Shown: piece after piece, positions 42,994 through 50,515 of the stretch | How positions within the stretch are numbered: the first letter of the stretch is position 1 | Layout: each line of letters starts with the position of its first letter | DNA from: Stenotrophomonas sp. SAU14A_NAIMI4_5 | GTDB lineage: Bacteria > Pseudomonadota > Gammaproteobacteria > Xanthomonadales > Xanthomonadaceae | Assembly: GCF_003086795.1 (NCBI RefSeq) | Contig: NZ_CP026003.1 | Span: forward strand, 578,503 to 642,502 | Length of the DNA: 64,000 bases | Direction: 5' to 3' | Made by a program: the position numbers and the translations under genes | The notes under the pieces: generated by a model | Databases searched by the model: none | Told to the model about the DNA's origin: nothing | What the model saw: the letters and a program-made list of their open reading frames with translations, nothing else

Positions 42994-43781
42994 ACCATGG
43001 ACAGGCATTGCTCGACCACAACCGCGCGGCGTGGGACCGGCAGGCACGCGAGGTCCGCGACTGGTCTCGCCCCGTTGATGCGGACACCATCGCCGCTGCC
43101 CGCCAGGGCCGCTGGCAGGTACACCTGACGCCACGCGCGTTGCCGCTGGACTGGCTGGGCGATGTGCGCGGCCGCCGCATCCTCTGCCTGGCCTCGGCCG
43201 GTGGCCAGCAGGCGCCGGTACTGGCCGCCGCCGGCGCTATCGTCACGGTGTTCGATCTGTCCGACGGGCAGCTGGCGCAGGACCGCAGCGTGGCCCAGCG
43301 CGACGGCCTGACGTTGCGCACCGTGCAGGGCGACATGCGTGACCTGCACGCCTTCCCCGATGGCAGCTTCGATGTGGTGTTCCACCCCATTTCCAATCTG
43401 TACGTGCCCGACGTGCGCCCGGTGTGGGCCGAGTGCCAGCGCGTGCTGGCCCGGGATGGCCTGCTGCTGGCCAGCTTCTACAACCCGGTGGTGTTCGTGG
43501 GCGCGCGCGATCCGCAGCTGCAGGAACAGGGCCTGATCCGCCCGCGGTTTGCCATTCCGTATTCGGACCTGGAAGACCTGCCCGCCGACGAGCGCGAGGC
43601 CAAGCTGGCGCGTGGCGAAGCGCTGACCTTTGGCCACAGCCTGGGTGAACTGATCGGTGGCCAGCTCGATGCCGGCTTCGTGGTCGAGCGCTTCATGGAA
43701 GACTGGCAGCCGCAGCCGCGCTTCCTGATCGATCGCTACCTGCCCACCTTCCTGGCCACCCGCGCGCGCCGGATCGGCTGA
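42990..43781 (+). CDS. Class I SAM-dependent methyltransferase
   Basis: This 263-residue protein has the motif ILCLASAGGQQAPVLAAAGA (SAM-binding loop, near residue 68), then VTVFDLSDGQL and GDMRDLHAFPDGSFDVVFHP. The pattern is that of small-molecule methyltransferases related to UbiE-type enzymes, but the substrate is unknown. GGAGG lies 5 bp before the ATG, inside the upstream LysR gene, and the ATGA overlap shows translational coupling. Confidence 0.85.
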   Translation: MNHGQALLDHNRAAWDRQAREVRDWSRPVDADTIAAARQGRWQVHLTPRALPLDWLGDVRGRRILCLASAGGQQAPVLAAAGAIVTVFDLSDGQLAQDRSVAQRDGLTLRTVQGDMRDLHAFPDGSFDVVFHPISNLYVPDVRPVWAECQRVLARDGLLLASFYNPVVFVGARDPQLQEQGLIRPRFAIPYSDLEDLPADEREAKLARGEALTFGHSLGELIGGQLDAGFVVERFMEDWQPQPRFLIDRYLPTFLATRARRIG

Positions 43782-43820
43782 GGCGGACCTGCCCGGTCTG
43801 CTCGGGAAAAGAGCGGGGCG

Positions 43821-43835
43821 TACAATGGACGGCCC
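43821..43835 (+). promoter_or_regulatory. Candidate -10 region before gph
   Basis: TACAATGGACGGCCC is identical to bases 33011-33025 upstream of rsmC, including the near-consensus TACAAT. The -35 region is not convincing. Confidence 0.4.
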
Positions 43836-43856
43836 ACGTCGTACAGGTGCCGTCCC

Positions 43857-44513
43857 TTGTCGTATCCCTATCCGTTGGTTGTGTTTGATCTGGACGGCAC
43901 GCTGGTGGACAGCGCGGCCGATATCGCCGAAGCGCTGAACCGCACGCTGGAAGACATCGGCCTGGCGCGCGTGCCTGAAGCCACCGTGCTGGGCTGGATC
44001 GGCGATGGCGTGCGGCGGCTGGTGGAGCAGGCCGTGCATGCCGCCGGTCGTGACATCGATCTGGCCGAGGTGATGCCGACCTTCATGGTGCATTACCGCG
44101 AGTGCCTGCTGCGCAGCCCGCGCCTGTTCGACGGCGTGCCCGAAGCGCTGGCCCTGCTGCGCGCGCGTGGCGTGCCGCTGGCCATCTGCACCAACAAGCC
44201 GGCGGCGCTGGTGCCGCCGCTGCTGCAGCACCTGGGCATCGGCGATGCGTTTTCGCTGGTGCTGGGCGGTGATTCGCTGCCGCAGCGCAAGCCCAGTGGT
44301 GAACCGCTGCGGCATATCGCTGCGCACTTCGGGCTGGAGGTGGACGCCTGCCTGATGGTCGGTGACTCGCTCACCGACTACCGTGCTGCCGAAGACGCGG
44401 GCATGCCGATCGCGCTGGTGCGCTACGGCTACCCGCGTGGCCTGGACCTGGAAACGGCGCATGCCGTGGCGGTCATCGACGACCTGCGTGACCTTCCCGG
44501 CCTGCAGCGCTGA
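43857..44513 (+). CDS. gph: Phosphoglycolate phosphatase
   Basis: This 218-residue HAD enzyme has motif I VVFDLDGTLVDSAADIAEAL (nucleophile Asp), cap-domain sequence GDGVRRLVEQAV, motif II CTNKP and motif III/IV GGDSLPQRKPSGEPL, MVGDSLTDYRAA. The combination of GWIGDG and CTNKP is typical of Gph, which removes 2-phosphoglycolate formed during DNA repair. No ATG is available in frame near the start, so TTG at 43857 (MSYPYPLVVF) is assigned. The TACAAT element lies 36 bp upstream. Confidence 0.88.
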   Translation: MSYPYPLVVFDLDGTLVDSAADIAEALNRTLEDIGLARVPEATVLGWIGDGVRRLVEQAVHAAGRDIDLAEVMPTFMVHYRECLLRSPRLFDGVPEALALLRARGVPLAICTNKPAALVPPLLQHLGIGDAFSLVLGGDSLPQRKPSGEPLRHIAAHFGLEVDACLMVGDSLTDYRAAEDAGMPIALVRYGYPRGLDLETAHAVAVIDDLRDLPGLQR

Positions 44514-44521
44514 AGCACCGG

Positions 44522-44598
44522 GTAGTGCCGGCCGCTGGCCGGCAACCCGTTGCACGCTGCCGAAGACCATGATGTTGCCGGCCAGCGGCCGGCACTAC
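44522..44598. repeat. Paired SMAG elements forming a 25-bp-arm inverted repeat
   Basis: GTAGTGCCGGCCGCTGGCCG (from 44522) and its complement ending CGGCACTAC at 44598 form perfect 25-bp arms 27 bp apart. Each arm is also self-complementary. It sits between the convergent gph and btuB genes. Confidence 0.85.
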
Positions 44599-44612
44599 CA
44601 TGGCGAACACGC

Positions 44613-46460
44613 TTACTTCGGCTGGTAACGCACGCTCAGCTGATACTCGCGGCCCGGCTGGTTGAACCACGCCACGGTCTCGTAGCGGCGGTCGAACACG
44701 TTGGCCGCGCGCGCCAGCAGCGACCACGACGGCGTCAGCGCATATTCCGCGCGCAGGTCCAGGATGCCGTAGCCGCCCACCTTCACCGCGTTGCTGGCGT
44801 CGTCGTAACGCTTGCCCGCACCCTGCACGGTCAGCCCGGCGCGGAAATCTCCGAAGCGGCGGTCCACGTCCAGGCGCGCGGTCTGCTGCGCGCGGCGAGC
44901 CAGCCAGTTGTCGAACTGGGCACTGCCCGCGGTGCGGTTGCGCGGGTCGGTGTAGCTCAGCTGGCCATTGATGTCGAAGCCGGCCAGCACCACGCCAGCG
45001 GTCAGTTCGGCACCGCGGATACGCGCCTTCTCGACCTGCTGCATCATGAAGGTCGCCGCATCGTAGGTGATCAGGTCATCGATGCGCGTCTCGTACACGT
45101 CCACACCCCAGTGCCAGCCCTGGCCATGCTGCGACAGGCCGAGGTTGGCGCTCTTCGACTTCTCCGGGTCCAGCGTCGGCACGCCGCTCCACGGGTCGTA
45201 CAGGTCGCTGAAGGTCGGTGCCTTGAACGCGGTGCCGTAGCTGGCATTCACGCGCAGGCCGTGGCCCAGGTCCATCGCCCAGCCGAGGCTGCCGGTGGCG
45301 TGGTTGCCGAACTGCGCGTTGTCATCGTTGCGCGCGCTCACCTGCAGCTGGTGGCGGCCGAAACGGCCCTGGTACTGCACGAACACGCCGGTGTTGCGGC
45401 GGCTGTCGACCAGGTAGCCAGCGCTGCTGCCATCGAGGTTGTCCTCGCTCCAGTCCACGCCGGTGCTCAGCAGCTGGCCCTCGGCCAGGCCGATGTCGGC
45501 CTGCAGCGATGCACTGTCGCGGTGCGTCTGCGCGCTGCCGAACACACCGAAGTCGCCGTAGTTGTCCGATTCGTTGTCGCTGCGGCCGACGCTGGCGGTG
45601 AAGGCCAGGCGCTCGGTCGGGGTGTAGCGCACTTTGCCGGACATCACCTGCTGCAGCGTTTCCGAATAGTTGTAGTAACCGTCGTAGTGGTTCTCGCCTT
45701 CGGCACGCAGCGCGCTGCCTTCCACGCTCCACTGGTCGTTGAAGGTGTAGCCACCGCGCAGGCTCTTGGACAGGTTGCGGTAGCCATCGCGGTCGGGCTC
45801 ATCGGCGAAGCAGCCGGTGAACAGCGTGGCCGAGCCACGGCAGGCGTTGATGCCATCGGTGTGCTGGTAGGCGATGTCCGCGCCGAACCAGCCGTGCTCG
45901 CCGCTGCCACCGATGCCGCCGCTGGCTTCGCGCAGGCCGTTGCTGCCGCCGCCGAGCTGGAAGTGTGGCGCGAATTCGCCCTGGTTGCGACGGGTGAAGA
46001 TCTGGATGACGCCACCGATGGCATCGGCGCCGTACAGGCTCGACTGCGGCCCGCGCACGATTTCCACGCGTTCGATCTGCGCCAGCGGCAGGTCCTGGTA
46101 CATCGCCAGGCCGAGGTCGGCGCTGTTGATGCGCACGCCATCGACCAGCACCACGGTGTGCGAGGAATTGGTACCGCGCAGGAACAGCGAGCTCTGCTTG
46201 CCGAGGCCACCGCTGTTGGTCAGGTTGATGCCGGCGCGGCCCGCCAGCAGCTCCTGCAGCGAGGTGGCCTGGCTGGATTCGATCTGCGCACGGTCGATCA
46301 CCTGCGCCGGCGCGATGCTGTCCTGCAGGGCGATGGGGGTACGCGTGGCGGTGACCAGCACCTGGTCCAGCGCCGCGGTGTCATCGTTGGCCTGCGCATG
46401 GGCCAGGGCGGGCAGGGCGGCCAGCACGGCCAGGGACAGCATTCGGGACTGCAGCTTCAT
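44613..46460 (-). CDS. btuB: TonB-dependent vitamin B12 receptor
   Basis: This 615-residue outer-membrane receptor has a signal peptide (about 23 residues, ending ALAHA), a TonB-box-like stretch (ALDQVLVTATRTP), a plug domain (about 40-160; LVDGVRINSADLG, IERVEIVRGPQSSLYGADAI) and a C-terminal 22-strand barrel ending in YQLSVRYQPK. The size and AxxRxP-type plug match BtuB, which imports cobalamin. A cobalamin riboswitch immediately upstream confirms the substrate class. The ATG at 46460 gives a proper signal peptide. Confidence 0.93.
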   Translation of the reverse strand: MKLQSRMLSLAVLAALPALAHAQANDDTAALDQVLVTATRTPIALQDSIAPAQVIDRAQIESSQATSLQELLAGRAGINLTNSGGLGKQSSLFLRGTNSSHTVVLVDGVRINSADLGLAMYQDLPLAQIERVEIVRGPQSSLYGADAIGGVIQIFTRRNQGEFAPHFQLGGGSNGLREASGGIGGSGEHGWFGADIAYQHTDGINACRGSATLFTGCFADEPDRDGYRNLSKSLRGGYTFNDQWSVEGSALRAEGENHYDGYYNYSETLQQVMSGKVRYTPTERLAFTASVGRSDNESDNYGDFGVFGSAQTHRDSASLQADIGLAEGQLLSTGVDWSEDNLDGSSAGYLVDSRRNTGVFVQYQGRFGRHQLQVSARNDDNAQFGNHATGSLGWAMDLGHGLRVNASYGTAFKAPTFSDLYDPWSGVPTLDPEKSKSANLGLSQHGQGWHWGVDVYETRIDDLITYDAATFMMQQVEKARIRGAELTAGVVLAGFDINGQLSYTDPRNRTAGSAQFDNWLARRAQQTARLDVDRRFGDFRAGLTVQGAGKRYDDASNAVKVGGYGILDLRAEYALTPSWSLLARAANVFDRRYETVAWFNQPGREYQLSVRYQPK

Positions 46461-46574
46461 CGGGGGGACTCCAGGTGCCACGCACGCCCGCGTGGCGAAG
46501 GGGAGGAACCGCGAAGGCAGGCAGGCGCCGAAGCCGCGGCAGCGCCACGGTCATCCAGCGCCATGCCCACCGCA

Positions 46575-46765
46575 TCGCGACCTGAGGCTTCCGGGCCGGT
46601 CTCCGGGCTTGCCGCCAGGTGGCGCGAGGCCACCGTCCAGGCGCCTTCCCATGCCAGAGGCACAGTGGCGATGTTGCCTGGAACAGACGTGCTTACCGTT
46701 GCGGGGGCAGCGCCGGCCTGGCGTGTTGCCACGCGTCACCGGCTTCCCGTTTCAACCTGCCGGCC
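46575..46765 (-). promoter_or_regulatory. Cobalamin riboswitch
   Basis: On the minus strand the order of conserved blocks is complete: ACGGGAAGCCGGTG (46744-46757 region), CCCCGCAACGGTAAGCA, GCCACTG, CATGGGAAGGCG, then the B12 box AAGCCCGGAGACCGGCC at 46594-46610. This matches the adenosylcobalamin riboswitch consensus. It ends about 115 bp before btuB and should repress it when cobalamin is abundant. Outer boundaries are approximate. Confidence 0.92.
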
Positions 46766-46857
46766 ATGGCCGCAGGTCACCTGGAAGTGGGCGCAGTCTA
46801 CGGCATCGTCCATCAGGGCGTTAGAGTAGCGGCCCTGCTTTGTTTCAAGGACGCTCC

Positions 46858-47982
46858 ATGGTTGCGAAGGATCGGCTGCAGTTCCTCGATGCGCTGCGCG
46901 GGTTGGCTGCGGTGTATGTCGTGCTGTTCCATGTGCAGTCGATGCCCTCGCCGGCACTGCCGCTGGGCAGCGCATGGCTGCCGGTGGTGCAGATGGGGGG
47001 AAGTGGCGTTGCCCTTTTCTTTGTGATCAGCGCGTTTTCCCTGTGCTACACCATGCCCCGGCACCAGGCCAGCGGCACGCCGCTGCTCAGTTTCTACCTG
47101 CACCGGTTCCTGCGCATCGCACCGTTGTTCTATGTCCTGTTGGCCTTCTCGCTGTTCCGCGATGGCCGCGGCGCGCATGCAGGCCATGCCTGGAGCGAGA
47201 TCGCGGCGAACGTGTCGTTCACGTTCAATCTGTTCCCCGGCTGGGAAGCAGGCATCGTATGGGCCAGTTGGGCGGTGGGCGTGGAGATGCTGTTCTACGC
47301 CATTTTCCCCGCGCTCTACGTGCTGGCAGGCAGCGCAAGGCGGGCGTGGATGCTCCTGCTGGGCCTGCTGGGGCTGGTTGTGATGGCCTGGGCAGGGTGG
47401 CTGGGGCCACGCGCGGCGGCGTCACTGGGTGATTACGGATGGCTGCGCCATGCACCAGTGTTCGTGATGGGGCTTGTCGGTTTCCACGCCTTCGGCGCTC
47501 TGGCGGGATTGCCACGCCAGCGCGCACGGCGTTGGGGGCACGGCTTGAACGTGGCAGGTGCCGCGCTGCTGGTGCTGGCGGCCGTGGCGCCGTGGTGGAC
47601 CGGTGCCGGCCCCTGGCAATGGCAGCTGGCAGGGTTGGGCTATCTGTCCCTGCTGCTGGGCTTCTCGCAGTGCCCGCCGCGAGGTTTGGTCAACCGTGCA
47701 ACCGCCTGGCTGGGCACGGTCAGCTACTCGTTGTACCTGGGGCACCCGATCATCATTGCCCTGCTTGGCCCGGTGTTCGCGCGGGTGCTTGCCCAGATGG
47801 ATGGCAGCGCCGGTTACCTGGCATGTGCGGTCATCACCCTGGTGGTGGCGTTGCCGCTGGCCGCACTGGGCCATCGTGTCATCGAAGCGCCCATGATCCG
47901 GCTGGGAAAACGCCTGATGGGCCGCTCCGCGCCGGCCCGCGCGGCGGCCATGGCTGGGCAGCAGGGTGGACGCGCACGTTAG
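46858..47982 (+). CDS. Acyltransferase family 3 membrane protein (OafA/YrhL type)
   Basis: This 374-residue protein has about ten hydrophobic helices. It begins with the family motif RLQFLDALRGLAAVYVVLFH (catalytic-type His near residue 25). FYLHRFLRIAPLFYVLLAFS and SYSLYLGHPIIIALLG are also typical. Such enzymes O-acetylate surface sugars or peptidoglycan at the inner membrane. The ATG at 46858 has AAGG 8 bp upstream. It is divergent from btuB across the riboswitch region. The stop codon overlaps a TAGAAT -10-like box for the next unit. Confidence 0.87.
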   Translation: MVAKDRLQFLDALRGLAAVYVVLFHVQSMPSPALPLGSAWLPVVQMGGSGVALFFVISAFSLCYTMPRHQASGTPLLSFYLHRFLRIAPLFYVLLAFSLFRDGRGAHAGHAWSEIAANVSFTFNLFPGWEAGIVWASWAVGVEMLFYAIFPALYVLAGSARRAWMLLLGLLGLVVMAWAGWLGPRAAASLGDYGWLRHAPVFVMGLVGFHAFGALAGLPRQRARRWGHGLNVAGAALLVLAAVAPWWTGAGPWQWQLAGLGYLSLLLGFSQCPPRGLVNRATAWLGTVSYSLYLGHPIIIALLGPVFARVLAQMDGSAGYLACAVITLVVALPLAALGHRVIEAPMIRLGKRLMGRSAPARAAAMAGQQGGRAR

Positions 47983-48024
47983 AATGAGCCGCCCGGTCGC
48001 GGGAAGTTCGTTCTGGAAGTGCCC

Positions 48025-48114
48025 ATGATGCTGATTCAATCGCCCCAGGTTGCCGCACGCGGTAGGTTGCCGCTGCAGTCCTGCCGTCGGATGTGCATGG
48101 GCCGGCAACGATGA
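48025..48114 (+). CDS. 29-codon ORF overlapping the phosphatase start (possible leader)
   Basis: ATGATGCTGATTCAATCGCC begins a 29-residue ORF (MMLIQSPQVAARGRLPLQSC...) that ends in a TGA overlapping the ATG of the next gene. GGAAG lies 6 bp upstream and TAGAAT (47980-47985) lies 40 bp upstream. The overlap suggests translational coupling. No regulatory codon run is obvious, so attenuation is not indicated. It may also be fortuitous. Confidence 0.4.
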   Translation: MMLIQSPQVAARGRLPLQSCRRMCMGRQR

Positions 48115-48689
48115 TCCTCGACCTGGTCCGCCATGCCGGCAACGGCCGCGATGAGTTCCTCGATGGCCGCAGCGATCCGCCGCAGCTGGCCCGCCTGCCG
48201 CAGGAACTGGTCGACGCCTATGCCGGGCAGGACTGGCAGCGGGTGATCAGTTCGCCGCGCCTGCGCTCACTGCATACGGCGATGGCCCTGGCCACCCCGC
48301 GCGGGCTGGACGTTGAGGCGGACGAGGAGTGGGAAGAACTGGATTTCGGTGATTGGGACGGGCAGTCGTTGTTCGACCTGCCGGAGGACGCGCTGGCGGC
48401 CTTCCATGCCGATCCGCATGCGTTCCCGCCGCCCAACGGCGAAAGCTGGGGCCATTTCGAACGGCGCATCGCACGCGCGCTGGATCGCCTGCTGGACGAT
48501 GAGGATCCGCTGCCGACCGTGGTGGTCAGCCATGGCGGCCCGCTGCGCATGGTGCTGTCGCAGGTCTGCGGGCTGCCGCTGTCGCTGTGCTGGGCACTGC
48601 GCATCGACCACGGCACGCGCCTGCGGGTGTGGCTGGAACGCGGCGAAGTGGGCCTGGTGGGCGAGCTGCTGGAACTGCAGCAGCCGTAA
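48111..48689 (+). CDS. Histidine phosphatase, CobC-like (alpha-ribazole phosphatase candidate)
   Basis: This 192-residue protein has the phosphohistidine motif in altered form, LVRHAGNGRDE (His8), with SSPRLRSLHTA, EELDFGDWDG and VVSHGGPLRMVL completing the active site. The ELDFGDWDG segment is characteristic of alpha-ribazole phosphatase and phosphoglycerate-mutase relatives. Location within 2 kb of a B12 riboswitch and btuB favours CobC, which dephosphorylates alpha-ribazole-5'-phosphate late in cobalamin assembly. No other cob gene is visible. The ATG at 48111 is preferred over GTG at 48093. Confidence 0.72.
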   Translation: MILDLVRHAGNGRDEFLDGRSDPPQLARLPQELVDAYAGQDWQRVISSPRLRSLHTAMALATPRGLDVEADEEWEELDFGDWDGQSLFDLPEDALAAFHADPHAFPPPNGESWGHFERRIARALDRLLDDEDPLPTVVVSHGGPLRMVLSQVCGLPLSLCWALRIDHGTRLRVWLERGEVGLVGELLELQQP

Positions 48690-48696
48690 ACGCGAC

Positions 48697-48768
48697 CGCC
48701 GGGCATGGCCCGGCGCTACCGATCCCGCATGACCGCCGCACCGTGGTAGCGCCGGGCCATGCCCGGCG
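48697..48768. repeat. Two SMAG elements between convergent genes
   Basis: CGCCGGGCATGGCCCGGCG-CTAC (48697-48719) and GTAGCGCCGGGCCATGCCCG (from 48746) face each other between the phosphatase gene and the TfoX-like gene. Confidence 0.8.
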
Positions 48769-48787
48769 AGCGCGAAGCGCGGACGCT

Positions 48788-49150
48788 CTAATCCTCGTCC
48801 GCGTTCTCGGCAAAACTGTCTTCGCCGTCATCCCCGGTGTCGAAGCGCTGCTCATGCACCGGACCCGATGCCGGGCCGGCCGCCTTCAGCGGGTGCGCGG
48901 CGATACGTGCCTCGTAATCCTGCACCAGCGCCTCGCGCTGGGCTTCGCCCAGCTCCTGCCAGTGGCAGTCCAGCAGCGCGCCTTCCAGCGAATAAAGCAG
49001 ATTCAGGCTCGGCTTGAAGCCGGCGCGCTTGACCTTGACGAAGGCCCCGACCGCGCCGAGCGCGGCCAGGTCCTCGCGGCTGCGCAGGCCGACCTGGCGC
49101 AGCCACGCCGCGCTCTTCGGGCCGATGTTGCGCAGCTTCGGTGCGCTCAT
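48788..49150 (-). CDS. TfoX/Sxy C-terminal-domain protein
   Basis: This 120-residue protein consists of the TfoX C-terminal helical domain (LRNIGPKSAAWLRQVGLRSR, LGAVGAFVKVKRAGFKPSLN, NLLYSLEGALLDCHW) plus an acidic tail of about 25 residues. Full-length TfoX/Sxy regulates competence, but this form lacks the N-terminal domain. Standalone TfoX-C proteins have a helix-hairpin-helix-like fold and no proven role. It overlaps the upstream msrC gene by four bases, so the two are co-translated. Confidence 0.85.
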   Translation of the reverse strand: MSAPKLRNIGPKSAAWLRQVGLRSREDLAALGAVGAFVKVKRAGFKPSLNLLYSLEGALLDCHWQELGEAQREALVQDYEARIAAHPLKAAGPASGPVHEQRFDTGDDGEDSFAENADED

Positions 49151-49629
49151 CCCAGGGCCTCGACGAACACGCGGGCGATGGCTTCCAGACCGGCCTGGTC
49201 CTCGGCATCGAAGCGGCCCACCTTCGGGCTGTCGATGTCGAACACGCCGATCAGTTCATCACCGCGCAGCAGCGGCACCACCAGTTCCGAGCGCGAGGCC
49301 GAATCGCAGGCGATGTGGCCGGGGAAGGCATCGACATCGTCCACGCGCTGGGTGACGCGCTGGCTGGCGGCGGCACCGCACACGCCCTTGTCCAGCGGGA
49401 TGCGCACGCAGGCCGGCAGGCCCTGGAACGGGCCGACCACCAGCTCCTTGCCGTCGTAAAGGTAGAAGCCCACCCAGTTCAGGTCGGGCAGGGCGTGGTA
49501 GACCAGTGCGGAGAGGTTGGCCGCATTGGCGATGCGGTCGGACTCGGCGTAGACCAGGCCGCGGGCCTGTTCCAGCAGCTGGGCGTATTGTTCCGGCTTG
49601 CTGCCGGTGAGCGAGGCATTGGCGAACAT
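49147..49629 (-). CDS. msrC: Free methionine-(R)-sulfoxide reductase (GAF domain)
   Basis: This 160-residue single-GAF-domain enzyme has the three fRMsr cysteines in the expected spacing: Cys74 in LPACVRIPLDKGVC, Cys84, and catalytic-type Cys108 in GHIACDSASRSE. NWVGFYLYDGKELVVGPFQG and GVFDIDSPKVGRF are family segments. It reduces free, not protein-bound, methionine-R-sulfoxide using thioredoxin. It is one of four methionine sulfoxide reductases in this window. It is divergent from bioD. Confidence 0.92.
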   Translation of the reverse strand: MFANASLTGSKPEQYAQLLEQARGLVYAESDRIANAANLSALVYHALPDLNWVGFYLYDGKELVVGPFQGLPACVRIPLDKGVCGAAASQRVTQRVDDVDAFPGHIACDSASRSELVVPLLRGDELIGVFDIDSPKVGRFDAEDQAGLEAIARVFVEALG

Positions 49630-49696
49630 GCCTGCAGTCTAGCAAGCGTACGGGACCAGCGATAATGCACGCTCTGTTGCATGCCTGGAGCCGTTG

Positions 49697-50389
49697 ATGC
49701 CCCTGCCTACCACGTTGCCGCCGGCGCTGTTCGTCACCGGGACCGATACCGAGATCGGCAAGACCGCCAGCAGCACCGCGCTGCTGCATGCGCTGCGCCG
49801 GCGCGGGCTGCGTGCGGTGGGCATGAAGCCGGTGGCCAGTGGCAGCCAGGACCTCGGCCACGGCCTGCGCAACGAGGATGCCCTGGCGCTGCAGGCGGCC
49901 AGCTGGCCGGTGCCGGACTACGCCGACCTGAATCCCTATGCGCTGCGGCAGCCGCTGGCGCCGGAACTGGCCGCCGCCGAGGACGGCGTGCAGGTGCAGC
50001 TGGCGCCGATCGTGGCCGCGTTCGAGCGCCTACGTGCGCAGGCCGACGTGGTGGTGGTGGAAGGCGTGGGCGGCTGGCTGGCGCCGGTATCGGCCACCCT
50101 GGACCAGCTGGATCTGGTGCGCGCGCTGCGCCTGCCGGTGCTGCTGGTGGTGGGCATGCGCCTGGGCTGCGTGAACCACGCACGGCTGACCGCGCAGTCG
50201 CTGCAGGCCAGCGGCGTGGCGTGCCTGGGCTGGATCGGCAACCACATCGATCCGACCATGCAGCGCCAGGACGAGAACATCGCCACCCTGCAGCAGCGCC
50301 TGCCGATGCCGTGCTGGGGCCGCCTGCCGTACCTGCCGGGCGCGGATGGCCAAACCCTGGGCGCACACCTGGGAGCAGAGCAGCAGTAG
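49697..50389 (+). CDS. bioD: Dethiobiotin synthetase
   Basis: This 230-residue enzyme begins with the P-loop FVTGTDTEIGKTASSTAL and contains VGMKPVASGS, VVVEGVGGWLAPV and LGWIGNHIDP. BioD forms the ureido ring of dethiobiotin from 7,8-diaminopelargonate, CO2 and ATP in the penultimate step of biotin synthesis. No other bio genes are in the window. The ATG at 49697 has GGAG 6 bp upstream; an overlapping TTG at 49694 is less likely. The TAG stop is formed by the GTAG head of a SMAG element. Confidence 0.92.
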   Translation: MPLPTTLPPALFVTGTDTEIGKTASSTALLHALRRRGLRAVGMKPVASGSQDLGHGLRNEDALALQAASWPVPDYADLNPYALRQPLAPELAAAEDGVQVQLAPIVAAFERLRAQADVVVVEGVGGWLAPVSATLDQLDLVRALRLPVLLVVGMRLGCVNHARLTAQSLQASGVACLGWIGNHIDPTMQRQDENIATLQQRLPMPCWGRLPYLPGADGQTLGAHLGAEQQ

Positions 50390-50515
50390 AGTCGACTGTC
50401 AGTCGACTATCGCGCGCAGCGCGGGGTCTGATCAGGAGCAGTCGACCAACGGTCGACTCTACCCGGCAACCCGATACGAACGGCACCGCGATTGCCGGCC
50501 AGCGGCCGGCACTAC
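50386..50515. repeat. SMAG dimer overlapping the bioD stop, plus a REP element
   Basis: GTAGAGTCGACTGTCAGTCG starts at 50386 so that its TAG is the bioD stop codon. The partner half ends GGTCGACTCTAC at 50462. A separate TGCCGGCCAGCGGCCGGCAC element ends at 50515, inside the last codons of the convergent MocR gene. Confidence 0.85.

Noticed and set aside
46858..47982. Acyltransferase as a cobalamin pathway gene
   Set aside because: It is divergent from the riboswitch and belongs to the OafA/YrhL family. Proximity alone does not link it to B12.
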